From Stutzerimonas stutzeri (GTDB lineage: Bacteria > Pseudomonadota > Gammaproteobacteria > Pseudomonadales > Pseudomonadaceae), in the NCBI RefSeq assembly GCF_000935215.1, contig NZ_JXXD01000003.1:1-34777 (forward strand): a DNA stretch of 34,777 nt, in the 5' to 3' direction. Positions 16,617-27,046 of this stretch are shown piece by piece; the stretch's first letter is position 1, and the number at the start of each line of letters is the position of its first letter. Under the pieces are notes generated by a model. That model made no database searches and was not told where the DNA came from. It saw nothing but the letters and a program-made list of their open reading frames with translations. The translations under genes and the position numbers were made by a program.

Positions 16617-17558
16617 ATGCTCCCCCTCGTACTGCAAACCCTGAGCGTCACTGCGCCGGTGTTTGCCATGTTGTTTCTCGGTGTCGCGCTCAAGCGCCTC
16701 GGCTGGATCAACGCTGCGTTCGTGTATACGGCTTCGGCGCTGGTGTTCAGGGGCACCATGCCGACGCTGCTGTTCATCTCCATCATCAAGGCCGATCTGA
16801 CAGCGGCGCTGCAGCCGGCACTGCTGCTCTATTTCGTGCTCGCCACGATTGCGACATTTATCGTGGCCTGGGTCTGGGCCTTGTGGCGTTGCCCGGCATC
16901 CGATCGCGGCGTGTACGTGCAGGGCGCGTTTCGTGGCAACAACGGCATCGTCGGCCTGGCGCTGGCTAGCAGCCTCTACGGTGACTACGGCCTGTCGGTT
17001 GGCGGTGTGCTCGCCGGGGTGGTGATTCTGGTCTACAACAGCCTCTCGGCGATGGTGCTCGCCATCTACAGCCCGGATGGACAGGTCGGCCCGAAGGAAA
17101 TTTTGCTCAGCATCCTGCGTAATCCGCTGATCATTGGTGTGGTCGCGGCCGTGCCCTTCGCCTATTGGCAGATTGACTTGCCGGGCTGGCTGATGACCTC
17201 GGGCCAGTACTTTGCGCAGATGACCTTGCCACTGGCGCTCATCTGCATCGGCGCCACGCTGTCATTGGATGCGTTGCGCAAGAGCAGCGGCAGTGCGCTC
17301 AGTTCGAGCCTGATGAAAATGGTCTGGCTGCCGGCACTCGCGACCCTGGGTGCTTGGGCCTACGGCTTTCGCGATGCGGAGCTGGGTATCCTGTTTCTCT
17401 ACTTTGCCAGCCCAACGGCGGCGGCGAGTTTCGTCATGGCGCGCGCGGTCAATTCCAATCATCAGCTGGCCGCGACCATCATTGTCATCACGACGCTGAT
17501 GGCAGCGCTGAGCATCAACGCCGGGCTGTTTCTGCTGGGCTGGCTGGGCTGGATCTAG
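16617..17558 (+). CDS. AEC (auxin efflux carrier) family transporter
   Basis: The protein has 313 residues and is almost entirely hydrophobic, with about ten membrane helices, fitting the AEC/BASS-like fold. Family features include VFAMLFLGVALKRLGW near the start, FRGNNGIVGLALASSLYG in the middle, LPLALICIGATLSLDALR, and FASPTAAASFVMARAVN at the second crossover region. Bacterial AEC members export or import small carboxylates, but the substrate cannot be read here. The ATG at 16617 follows AGG at 8 bases; a TTG at 16602 is an alternative start five codons earlier. It stands between roxR and the M23 gene with no clear operon link. Confidence 0.88.
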   Translation: MLPLVLQTLSVTAPVFAMLFLGVALKRLGWINAAFVYTASALVFRGTMPTLLFISIIKADLTAALQPALLLYFVLATIATFIVAWVWALWRCPASDRGVYVQGAFRGNNGIVGLALASSLYGDYGLSVGGVLAGVVILVYNSLSAMVLAIYSPDGQVGPKEILLSILRNPLIIGVVAAVPFAYWQIDLPGWLMTSGQYFAQMTLPLALICIGATLSLDALRKSSGSALSSSLMKMVWLPALATLGAWAYGFRDAELGILFLYFASPTAAASFVMARAVNSNHQLAATIIVITTLMAALSINAGLFLLGWLGWI

Positions 17559-17744
17559 TCGAGACCTTGGCTGCGATTCGCCGCGCCGTTCGTCGCCAAT
17601 GCGGCTCTCAGCTTAAGAATCGCGTAGCGATGGTCGTAATCGGTCATCAGGCCTCAGAAAAAAAAGTGCGTTTGCGCCAAATTGCCCTGGACGTTCAACG
17701 GCTTGCCTGGCGAGGCAGCCGCTCCGTGTTCTAGGGAATCTTTC

Positions 17745-18731
17745 ATGGCATTTTTCACACCTTCGAGCCGCTCGCTGACGCGTGACGACATACGCGTGGT
17801 GAATCTGCGGCGCCTTGCGGTTCCGGGTTTTGCGCTGTTGCTGGTGCTGAATCTGGGAAGCTTTGCCGGCGGTGTCTGGCTTGGCAGCGATCTGCACACG
17901 CCGAACCTGGCCACGCATCAGGGTGATGTACCTGTCGAGGATGAGGACCGCTTTGCCATTGCCCGCGTAGGCGAGGTGGTCGGCCGGTTGAAAACGCTCG
18001 AATCCGACCTGCTCGCCCTGCAGCAGATGATGGATCAACAGCGTGTTTTGCATGGCCAGCTGTCGGCGCTGGACCCGACGCTGCTGCCCGTGCTGGTGCC
18101 GGAGCGTACTGCGGGCACGGACGGTACAGGGCAGGGCGGCGCGCTGTTGCCGCCTCGGGGCTGTTCGGGGGAACTGCTGGTCGATGCCGAGCGGCTGAGC
18201 CTTGCTCACCTGCAGCGCAGCGAGGCCTCGGCGCTCTGCATGCGGGTGATGCTGGATGGGCTGATGCAGCAGGTCGCCGAGCGAAACGCGGCGCTCATGG
18301 CGATTCCGTCACGGCGACCGGTTGGCGAGGCGCGGCTGGGTTCGGCATTCGGCAATCGCGTCGACCCTTTCCGCAAGAAGCTGGCGTTCCATTCCGGGGT
18401 GGACTTCGCCTTGCGCAGCGGCTCCGACGTGGTCGCTGCGGCGGGAGGCCGGGTGCGCTTCGCCGGCTACCGAGGCGCCTACGGCAAGCTGGTGGAGATC
18501 GACCATGGCAATCGCCTGGTCACGCGCTATGCCCACCTGTCTCGGCTGGATGTACGCCAGGGCGAGGTCGTCACGCCGGCACAGCGTATCGGTGCGGTGG
18601 GCTCGACAGGCCGATCCACTGGTCCTCATCTGCATTTCGAGGTGCTGCACAAGGGCCGCTTCGTCGACCCGCAGCGTTTCCTGGCCCTGGGTGATCTGGA
18701 GCGTGACAGCGATGGCCTGGCTGAGGACTAA
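17745..18731 (+). CDS. Membrane-anchored M23 (LytM) peptidoglycan endopeptidase
   Basis: The protein has 328 residues. A single N-terminal helix (about 24-46) would anchor it in the inner membrane with a periplasmic body. A coiled-coil-like stretch (about 70-105) precedes the C-terminal LytM domain (about 195-315). The zinc ligands and catalytic residues are intact: H216 and D220 in FHSGVD, H264 in YAHLS, H295 and H297 in HLHFE. It should therefore cut peptide cross-links in peptidoglycan. The ATG at 17745 follows AGGGAA; the upstream frame lacks a site. It overlaps the next gene by 20 bases, and a bactofilin gene follows, the arrangement seen in cell-shape modules of other bacteria. Confidence 0.92.
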   Translation: MAFFTPSSRSLTRDDIRVVNLRRLAVPGFALLLVLNLGSFAGGVWLGSDLHTPNLATHQGDVPVEDEDRFAIARVGEVVGRLKTLESDLLALQQMMDQQRVLHGQLSALDPTLLPVLVPERTAGTDGTGQGGALLPPRGCSGELLVDAERLSLAHLQRSEASALCMRVMLDGLMQQVAERNAALMAIPSRRPVGEARLGSAFGNRVDPFRKKLAFHSGVDFALRSGSDVVAAAGGRVRFAGYRGAYGKLVEIDHGNRLVTRYAHLSRLDVRQGEVVTPAQRIGAVGSTGRSTGPHLHFEVLHKGRFVDPQRFLALGDLERDSDGLAED

Positions 18732-19068
18732 ACGCCCCTCCACCCGCGAGCTGCTACGCGCTGAGCACCGACTGCAGGCTGCGCGTAGCGTGCGTAGCGG
18801 TCGTTGGCTCATCTTTGCACTGCTCTGCGTGATCGGCGCGCTGCTGTTCCTGCGCAACCACGAGCACGCAGCTCATGCGCGGCAGCTCGAGGCGCTGACG
18901 CAGGACAGCCAGGCACTCAGGACCGCACTGGGGCAGAGCCGCTTGAAGCGCAAGGAAATCCAGGCCACCGAAGAGCAATTGCTAAGGCGAATAGCCACCC
19001 TCTCTGCGCAGGTCGAGCGACTGCAGACCGATCTGGCTTTCTTCCGTCAGCAGAAGAAGGCCCGTTAA
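18712..19068 (+). CDS. Small membrane coiled-coil protein (hypothetical)
   Basis: The protein has 118 residues, starting with ATG inside the end of the M23 gene (20-base overlap, different frame), with GGAG upstream. The N-terminus is basic. One transmembrane helix (WLIFALLCVIGALLFL, about 30-45) is followed by a long charged coiled coil to the C-terminus (ARQLEALTQDSQALRTAL, EEQLLRRIATLSAQVERLQ). There is no known domain. Translational coupling to the endopeptidase and an 18-base gap to bactofilin point to a structural or regulatory partner linking them, by analogy with the single-pass coiled-coil proteins of other wall-remodelling complexes (inference). Confidence 0.8.
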   Translation: MAWLRTKRPSTRELLRAEHRLQAARSVRSGRWLIFALLCVIGALLFLRNHEHAAHARQLEALTQDSQALRTALGQSRLKRKEIQATEEQLLRRIATLSAQVERLQTDLAFFRQQKKAR

Positions 19069-19086
19069 CCTTTTTGGGAGTAGACG

Positions 19087-19512
19087 ATGTTTCACAAGAA
19101 AAAGCCGGCACCACGCGTCACCATCGATCAATTTTCCAGCCTGATCTCCGGCAATCTGTCCCTGGTCGGGGACGTGACCTTCGAGGAAGGATTGAAGGTC
19201 AGCGGCGAAGTGCGAGGCGATGTCTGCCACAAGCCGGGTACCCATAGCCTGCTGGCGCTGAGTGCCGAGGGACGGATCGAGGGCAACGTGAGCAGTTACG
19301 ATGCGCTGATCGACGGCACCATCGTCGGTGATCTGGTGGTGGAGCATCTGCTCGAGCTGCATTCCAATGCACGCGTGCGCGGGAACATCCGCTATCGCCA
19401 GTTGAGCATGGAGAACGGCGCGGTGGTCGACGGCACCCTCAACCGCATGGGGGACGAAGAGGAGAGTGCCCAGGTGTTCGAGCTTCCCCGGCCTCAGATG
19501 CGTGAGGGCTAA
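19087..19512 (+). CDS. Bactofilin
   Basis: The protein has 141 residues of the bactofilin (DUF583) family, polymerising cytoskeletal proteins with a right-handed beta-helix core. The N-terminus is short and basic (MFHKKKPAPRVT). Repeating hydrophobic-glycine turns follow (GNLSLVGDVTFEEGLKVSGEVRGDV, AEGRIEGNVSSYDALIDGTIVGDLVVEHLLELHSNARVRGNIRY), then a charged C-terminal tail. The start has GGGAG upstream. Bactofilins position wall enzymes; in Helicobacter the homologue CcmA works with M23 peptidases. Being the third gene after an M23 peptidase and a membrane coiled-coil protein, it probably localises that peptidase. Confidence 0.93.
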   Translation: MFHKKKPAPRVTIDQFSSLISGNLSLVGDVTFEEGLKVSGEVRGDVCHKPGTHSLLALSAEGRIEGNVSSYDALIDGTIVGDLVVEHLLELHSNARVRGNIRYRQLSMENGAVVDGTLNRMGDEEESAQVFELPRPQMREG

Positions 19513-19516
19513 GTGA

Positions 19517-19539
19517 AGGCGGGCCGCTCAGGCCCACCT
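19517..19539. terminator. Possible hairpin between bactofilin and antiporter genes
   Basis: AGGCGGGCC (19517-19525) and GGCCCACCT (19531-19539) pair at 8 of 9 positions with a 5-base loop in the 44-bp gap between convergent genes. A T-rich stretch follows about 8 bases later on the plus strand. Confidence 0.4.
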
Positions 19540-19556
19540 GTGGCTCACCTTTCTTA

Positions 19557-20642
19557 TCAGCGCTGGGTTTTCCAGGCGCGGCCGGCGATGACCAGCAGCG
19601 TGATCGCGGTCAACGGCAGCGCGTAGCCCAGCATGGCATCGCCAAAGGTTTCCGCGAACGGGCGGCCGGTGCTGGTCAGCACCAGGTACAGGGTGTACGC
19701 CACGTAATAGGCGAGGAACAGCGCGCCTTCCCAACGCTTGATGCAGTAGCCGGCGAAGAAGATCGGCAGGCAGGCCACCGCTACGGCGATCATCACCGGG
19801 AAATCGAAGGCCAGCGCGTTGGACGACACGCCGATCGCTTGCGGCGACACCAGCGAGGCCAGGCCCAGTACGCAGAGCAGATTGAAGATGTTGCTGCCGA
19901 CGATGTTGCCGACGGCGATATCACGCTCGCCGCGGAAGGCCGCCATGATCGAGGTGGCCAGTTCCGGCAGCGAAGTACCGATGGCAATTACCGTCAAGCC
20001 GATGACCAGCTCCGACAGGCCGAGCGCCCGGGCCAGGGCCACGGCACCCTCGACTAGGAAGTTGGAACCCACTACCAGCAACACCAGACCTGCGATCACG
20101 AGGCCAGCGTTGATCAGCCCTGCATGCGGCTTGGCCGGCTCGTCCAAACCGAACTCCTTGGCAAACTCGTCGTCGACTTCCGCAGCTTTTTCCCGGCGGC
20201 TGCTGATGATCAGGAACAGCGTGTAAGCCACTACCGCGGTGAACAGCAGCGCGCCGTCGATACGGCTGAGTTCGCCGTCCCAGGCAAGGCCGAAAGTCAC
20301 CAGGCTGGCACCGATCATGATCGGCACGTCCAGGCGGATCAATTGGCGCGACACCACCAGCGGGGCGACCAGCGCGGTCATGCCGAGGATCAGCAGCACG
20401 TTGGCGATGTTGCTGCCCACCACGTTGCCGATTGCAATGTCGCCGCTACCGTTGAGTGAAGCTTGCACGCTGACGGCCGTTTCTGGCGCGCTTGTACCGA
20501 AAGCGACCACGGTGAGACCGATGACCAGCGGGGAAATGCCGAACTGGGCGGCGAGTTTGGCTGCACCTCGCACCAGGACCTCCGCGCCGGCGACGAGCAG
20601 CACCAAGCCGGCTACGAGGTAGACAAAGGTCATCAGGGTCAC
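19557..20642 (-). CDS. CaCA-family calcium/sodium antiporter, downstream paralogue
   Basis: The protein has 361 residues if it starts at the GTG at 20642, which has GGAG 9 bases upstream and aligns without a gap to the MSLITFAYL start of its neighbour. An ATG at 20633 is the alternative, and the longer open frame to 20873 overlaps the neighbour and is rejected. Ten or so membrane helices hold two inverted alpha-repeats: GTSAPETAVS with GNVVGSNIAN, and GTSLPELATS with GNIVGSNIFN. These supply the acidic and amide cation ligands. Family members exchange Ca2+ or other cations for Na+ or H+ across the inner membrane. It follows its paralogue by about 41 bases in one operon. Confidence 0.93.
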   Translation of the reverse strand: MTLMTFVYLVAGLVLLVAGAEVLVRGAAKLAAQFGISPLVIGLTVVAFGTSAPETAVSVQASLNGSGDIAIGNVVGSNIANVLLILGMTALVAPLVVSRQLIRLDVPIMIGASLVTFGLAWDGELSRIDGALLFTAVVAYTLFLIISSRREKAAEVDDEFAKEFGLDEPAKPHAGLINAGLVIAGLVLLVVGSNFLVEGAVALARALGLSELVIGLTVIAIGTSLPELATSIMAAFRGERDIAVGNIVGSNIFNLLCVLGLASLVSPQAIGVSSNALAFDFPVMIAVAVACLPIFFAGYCIKRWEGALFLAYYVAYTLYLVLTSTGRPFAETFGDAMLGYALPLTAITLLVIAGRAWKTQR

Positions 20643-20683
20643 GATGGGGTGCTCCGCAAAAAATCCAGATAAAAGAGGGTGAT

Positions 20684-21769
20684 TCAGCGCTGGTGTTGCC
20701 AGGCGCGCAGGAAGATCACCAAAAGCGTGACGGCCGTCAAGGGGAACGCGAACCAGAGCATCGCGTCGCGCAGCAGCTCGATGGCGCCCAGGCCGGTGGC
20801 GAACATCACCAGATACAGGGTGTAGGCCAGGTAATAGGCGAAAAACATCAGCCCTTCCCAGCGGCGGATGCAATACCCGGAAAAGAAAATCGGCAGGCAG
20901 GCGACGAACACGGCCAGCATTACCGGGAAGTCGAAGGACTGGGCGTTGGGTGAAATGGACAGGCCGTCCGCAGCCACCGCGGCGCCGGCCCCGAGCACCA
21001 GCAGCAGATTGAAGATGCAGCTACCCACCACATTGCCGACGGCAATGTCGCGTTCACCCTTGATGACCGCCAGCACCGAGGTCGCCAGCTCCGGCATCGA
21101 GGTGCCGACCGCGACCACCGTCAGGCCGATGACCAGTTCGGAAAGACCGAGCGCACGGGCCAGGCCCACGGCACCTTCGATCAGCAGATTCGAGCCGCCC
21201 ACCAGCAGCCCCAGACCGAGCAGGATCAGCAACAGCTGGAGCACCCAGGCATAGGGCTTGTCGCCGGTGTCCGGACCGAACTCCGTGTCGAATTCATCGA
21301 CGCCAGGTCCCGGTTTGTCCCGCTTGCTGGCGACTACCAGAAACAGCGTGTAGCCAATCAGGGCAACGAGCAGCAGGATACCGTCCAGTCGGCTGATGCT
21401 ACCGTTCCAGGCCAGTCCATAGCAGAGCAGCCCGGCGCCGATCATCACCGGCACGTCGAGGCGGATCAGCTGCCGGGATACCACCAGCGGTGCGATCACT
21501 GCGGAAACGCCGAGAATCAGCAGGATATTGGCGATGTTGCTGCCGATCACATTGCCTACCGCGATGTCACCGCTGCCATTCAGCGATGCCTGTACGCTGA
21601 CGGCTGTTTCCGGTGCGCTGGTGCCGAAGGCCACTACGGTCAGTCCGATGATCAGGGGTGGAATGCCGAAACGGCTGGCCAGTTTGGCGGCACCGCGTAC
21701 CAGCGCTTCGGCGCCGACGACGAGCAACACCAGGCCGCCGATGAGGTAGGCAAAGGTAATCAGCGACAT
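20684..21769 (-). CDS. CaCA-family calcium/sodium antiporter, upstream paralogue
   Basis: The protein has 361 residues with the same fold and motifs as the next gene: alpha-1 GTSAPETAVS (E54) with GNVIGSNIAN (N81), and alpha-2 GTSMPELATS (E227) with GNVVGSCIFN (N254). Ligand positions are intact, but the first Asn of the second GSNxxN motif is Cys251. The ATG at 21769 is preceded by AGGGAG. It is 66 bases after the RlpA-like gene and upstream of the second antiporter, all on the minus strand. A hydrophilic loop around 150-172 differs most between the copies. Ca2+/cation efflux is the family role; the exact ion is unknown. Confidence 0.93.
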   Translation of the reverse strand: MSLITFAYLIGGLVLLVVGAEALVRGAAKLASRFGIPPLIIGLTVVAFGTSAPETAVSVQASLNGSGDIAVGNVIGSNIANILLILGVSAVIAPLVVSRQLIRLDVPVMIGAGLLCYGLAWNGSISRLDGILLLVALIGYTLFLVVASKRDKPGPGVDEFDTEFGPDTGDKPYAWVLQLLLILLGLGLLVGGSNLLIEGAVGLARALGLSELVIGLTVVAVGTSMPELATSVLAVIKGERDIAVGNVVGSCIFNLLLVLGAGAAVAADGLSISPNAQSFDFPVMLAVFVACLPIFFSGYCIRRWEGLMFFAYYLAYTLYLVMFATGLGAIELLRDAMLWFAFPLTAVTLLVIFLRAWQHQR

Positions 21770-21835
21770 GCGGGCGCTCCCTTGGCTGCGGTATCGCGGT
21801 CTGTGCTCTGTGACATCACTATAGGTGCCTTTTCT

Positions 21836-22237
21836 TCATGGAAGGGTTTCGATACGTACGCGGATCACACCGCTCTCGAGCATGTCCAGTTGTGCCGCCG
21901 CCGCGCGAGAAAGGTCGATGATGCGGCCGCGGCGAAAGGGGCCGCGATCGTTGATGCGTACCACCACCTGCTTGCCGTTCTGCTCGTTGGTTACCCGCAC
22001 CCGCGTGCCGAAGGGCAGACTGCGATGGGCGGCGACCAGTGCGTTCTGATCATGGGTTTCGCCGTTGGCGGTGCGTTGGCCGTGGTGCATCCGCGCGTAA
22101 TAGGAGGCCTTGCCGCTCTGGCTGAAGCGATCATGCGTGGCGGGTGGTGCCTTGGTGGGTTGAGCCGGCTGGCGATCTGCGCAGCCGCTGGCCAGCAAGG
22201 CCAGCAACAGCAGGGCGGTGAAGCGTGTCAGGCGCAT
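21836..22237 (-). CDS. RlpA-like septal lipoprotein, short form
   Basis: The protein has 133 residues. The ATG at 22237 is preceded by GGAAGGA. A lipoprotein signal ends in LLASGC with C19 as the lipidated residue. The double-psi beta-barrel domain (about 42-131) keeps the residues shown to matter in the Pseudomonas RlpA glycosidase: E60 in TANGE, H71 in AAHRSLP and D97 in INDRGPF. It could therefore be a lytic transglycosylase on naked glycan strands. Unlike full-length RlpA it has no C-terminal SPOR domain, so septal targeting by that route is absent. It lies between gatB and the antiporter genes, probably independent of both. Confidence 0.9.
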   Translation of the reverse strand: MRLTRFTALLLLALLASGCADRQPAQPTKAPPATHDRFSQSGKASYYARMHHGQRTANGETHDQNALVAAHRSLPFGTRVRVTNEQNGKQVVVRINDRGPFRRGRIIDLSRAAAAQLDMLESGVIRVRIETLP

Positions 22238-22335
22238 GAACAATCCTTCCGTTGGGTCGATCGCTGAGTCGGCGATGGCCCGCGGCAGGTGTCGTGACGT
22301 TGTGGCGATGCCGGGAGCGGTGGTGCAGCGATGTC

Positions 22336-22360
22336 CGCGGTTGCAGCTGGGGCAACCGCG
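22336..22360 (-). terminator. Hairpin after gatB
   Basis: CGCGGTTGC (22336-22344) and GCAACCGCG (22352-22360) form a perfect 9-bp stem with a 7-base loop, 17 bases after the gatB stop on the minus strand. There is no T-run, so termination efficiency is uncertain. Confidence 0.45.
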
Positions 22361-22377
22361 CAGGGCCATCGCTCAGC

Positions 22378-23823
22378 TTAGCCTTCGAGTTTCTTCTTCA
22401 GCAGTTGGTTCACCTGGCCAGGGTTGGCCTTGCCCTTGGAAGCCTTCATCGCCTGGCCGACGAAGAAGCCGAACATCTTGCCGCGCTTGGCTTCGTCGCT
22501 GGCGCGGTACTGCTCGACCTGCTCGGCATTGGCCGCCAGCACTTCGTCGAGCATCGCCTCGATGGCGCCGGAGTCGGTAACCTGCTTGAGGCCTTTCTTC
22601 TCGATGATCTGGTCAGCCGAGCCTTCACCGGCGGCCATGGCCTCGAAGACCATCTTGGCGATCTTGCCGCTGATGGTGTCGTCCTTGATGCGCAGGATCA
22701 TGCCGCCCAGTTGCTCGGCGGAAACCGGTGACTGCTCGATCTCCAGGCCTTCCTTGTTGAGCAGGCTGGACAGCTCGCCCATCACCCAGTTGGCGGCCAG
22801 CTTGGCGTCGCCGCAGGCCTGCTGGACCTGCTCGAAGTAGTCGGCCAGCTCGCGGCTGGCGGCCAGCACGCTGGCGTCATAGGCCGACAGGCCGAACTCG
22901 CGCTCGAAGCGTTCGCGCTTCTGCACCGGCAGCTCCGGCAGGCTGGCGCGCACTTCGTCGAGAAAGCTCTGCTCGATCACCACCGGCAGCAGGTCGGGGC
23001 AGGGGAAGTAGCGATAGTCGTTGGCTTCTTCCTTGCTGCGCATGGAGCGCGTCTCGTCCTTGTTAGGGTCGTACAGGCGGGTTTCCTGCACCACCTTGCC
23101 GCCGTCCTCGATCAGCTCGATCTGCCGCTGCACTTCGTGGTTGATCGCCTTCTCGATGAAGCGGAAGGAGTTGACGTTCTTGATCTCGGCGCGGGTGCCG
23201 AACTCGGCCTGGCCCTTGGGCCGCACCGAGACGTTGCAGTCGCAGCGCAGCGAGCCTTCGGCCATGTTGCCGTCGCAGATGCCGAGGTAGCGCACCAGCG
23301 CGTGGATCGCCTTGACGTAGGCGACCGCTTCCTTGGCCGAACGGATGTCCGGCTCGGAGACGATCTCCAGCAGCGGGGTGCCGGCGCGGTTCAGGTCGAT
23401 ACCGCTCATGCCGTGGAAGTCTTCGTGCAGGCTCTTGCCGGCGTCCTCTTCCAGGTGTGCGCGGGTGATACCGATGCGCCGGGTGCTGCCATCTTCCAGG
23501 GTGATGTCCAGATGGCCCTTGCCGACGATGGGATGGTCCATCTGGCTGGTCTGGTAGCCCTTTGGAAGGTCAGGATAGAAGTAGTTCTTGCGGGCGAAGA
23601 CGTTCTTCGGCGCGATCTCGGCGTCGATTGCCAGGCCGAACTTGCACGCCATGCGCACGGCTTCGGCATTGAGTACCGGCAGGGTGCCGGGCATGCCCAG
23701 ATCGACGAGGCTGGCCTGGGTGTTGGGCTCGGCACCGAAAGTGGTGGCGCTACCGGAAAAGATCTTCGACTGGGTCGCGAGCTGTGCGTGAATCTCCAGC
23801 CCGATCACGGTTTCCCATTGCAT
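22378..23823 (-). CDS. gatB: Asp-tRNA(Asn)/Glu-tRNA(Gln) amidotransferase subunit B
   Basis: The protein has 481 residues, full length. The ATG at 23823 follows GAGGAG; the longer frame to 23865 overlaps gatA. The N-terminus [25 protein letters not shown] is the GatB kinase-like signature. [15 protein letters not shown] and [10 protein letters not shown] lie mid-protein, and the C-terminal YqeY-like tRNA-binding tail ends in KKLEG. GatB phosphorylates the misacylated tRNA and then amidates it with ammonia from GatA. In pseudomonads that lack AsnRS this makes Asn-tRNA. It is the last gene of gatC-gatA-gatB, 11 bases after gatA. Confidence 0.97.
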   Translation of the reverse strand: MQWETVIGLEIHAQLATQSKIFSGSATTFGAEPNTQASLVDLGMPGTLPVLNAEAVRMACKFGLAIDAEIAPKNVFARKNYFYPDLPKGYQTSQMDHPIVGKGHLDITLEDGSTRRIGITRAHLEEDAGKSLHEDFHGMSGIDLNRAGTPLLEIVSEPDIRSAKEAVAYVKAIHALVRYLGICDGNMAEGSLRCDCNVSVRPKGQAEFGTRAEIKNVNSFRFIEKAINHEVQRQIELIEDGGKVVQETRLYDPNKDETRSMRSKEEANDYRYFPCPDLLPVVIEQSFLDEVRASLPELPVQKRERFEREFGLSAYDASVLAASRELADYFEQVQQACGDAKLAANWVMGELSSLLNKEGLEIEQSPVSAEQLGGMILRIKDDTISGKIAKMVFEAMAAGEGSADQIIEKKGLKQVTDSGAIEAMLDEVLAANAEQVEQYRASDEAKRGKMFGFFVGQAMKASKGKANPGQVNQLLKKKLEG

Positions 23824-23834
23824 CTTCAATCTCC

Positions 23835-25286
<1,452 letters not shown>

Positions 25287-25303
25287 GTCGGAATCCTTCA
25301 TCA

Positions 25304-25591
25304 TCACTCGATCACTCGCGGAACCAGATAGAGGCCTTCTTCCACGGCGGGTGCGATGGCCTGGTAGGCATCACGCTGGTTGCTCTCGGTGACTGCATCG
25401 GCACGCAGGCGCTGGGTGGTTTCCAGCGGGTGGGCCAGCGGCTCGATACCAGCGGTGTCGACCGCCTGCATGCGGTCGATCAGGCCGAGGATATTGTTGA
25501 GGGTCTCGGTGGTGCGGGGCAGGTCGGCTTCAGACAGGCCCAGGCGGGCCAGATGAGCGATCTTCTCCACCTCGGTGCGTTCAAGCGCCAT
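25304..25591 (-). CDS. gatC: Asp-tRNA(Asn)/Glu-tRNA(Gln) amidotransferase subunit C
   Basis: The protein has 95 residues. The ATG at 25591 follows GGAG and gives [21 protein letters not shown], the usual GatC start; a longer frame to 25660 is not used. GatC wraps round GatA and stabilises the GatA-GatB heterodimer. The C-terminus [19 protein letters not shown] is typical. It is the first gene of gatCAB and is divergent from mreB. Confidence 0.95.
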   Translation of the reverse strand: MALERTEVEKIAHLARLGLSEADLPRTTETLNNILGLIDRMQAVDTAGIEPLAHPLETTQRLRADAVTESNQRDAYQAIAPAVEEGLYLVPRVIE

Positions 25592-25834
25592 CGGGTATCT
25601 CCAGCGGAAAGCGAATCGGGACTGCACCTTCCGTCGACTGGACGGGGTGCATGGCAGCACGGGACGAGCCGCGGCAATGGGCTTTCTGGCCCGGAAAAGC
25701 CGTCAATCTTACATGCCCGAGGCGGTTATCGGTAGCGTGGACGCGGTGCGCGGCCTTAGGATGAGTGGCGACCACCGTCATGCGACCTGGCACGCAATGC
25801 CTCATTTCTGGCGCCACGCGGGCGGACTCTCGCC
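25592..25834. promoter_or_regulatory. gatC-mreB divergent intergenic region
   Basis: This part of the 318-bp gap holds no believable gene. On the minus strand a TTGACG element (25701-25706) and an overlapping TAAGAT (25706-25711) are possible promoter pieces for gatC, but neither has a well-placed partner box. The short frames crossing it lack ribosome-binding sites. Confidence 0.3.
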
Positions 25835-26947
<1,113 letters not shown>

Positions 26948-26967
26948 GCCTGCGCCGCTGTGCTCAT

Positions 26968-27008
26968 GACAAGCCGAAAGATCCGGTCGCACCGGCTTTC
27001 GGCTTGTC
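26968..27008 (+). terminator. Large hairpin between mreB and mreC (terminator or attenuator)
   Basis: GACAAGCCGAAAG (26968-26980) pairs perfectly with CTTTCGGCTTGTC (26996-27008), and inside it CCGGT (26983-26987) pairs with ACCGG (26991-26995). This gives an 18-bp stem broken only by a 2-base bulge. The tail GCGTTTAGTC is weakly T-rich. It probably terminates part of mreB transcription and lets mreB exceed mreC/mreD. Confidence 0.75.
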
Positions 27009-27046
27009 GCGTTTAGTCTCAAGCTTTTACTCGTGAGGTAGTTGCA

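Noticed and set aside
17559-17744. Possible small RNA or terminator between the AEC and M23 genes (A8 run, 5-bp ATCGC/GCGAT stem)
   Set aside because: The stem is too short and the A-run is not placed as a terminator tail; no promoter evidence.
20643-20873. 77-codon N-terminal extension of the downstream antiporter
   Set aside because: It overlaps the end of the upstream antiporter gene in a different frame, and the protein aligns to its paralogue only from GTG 20642.
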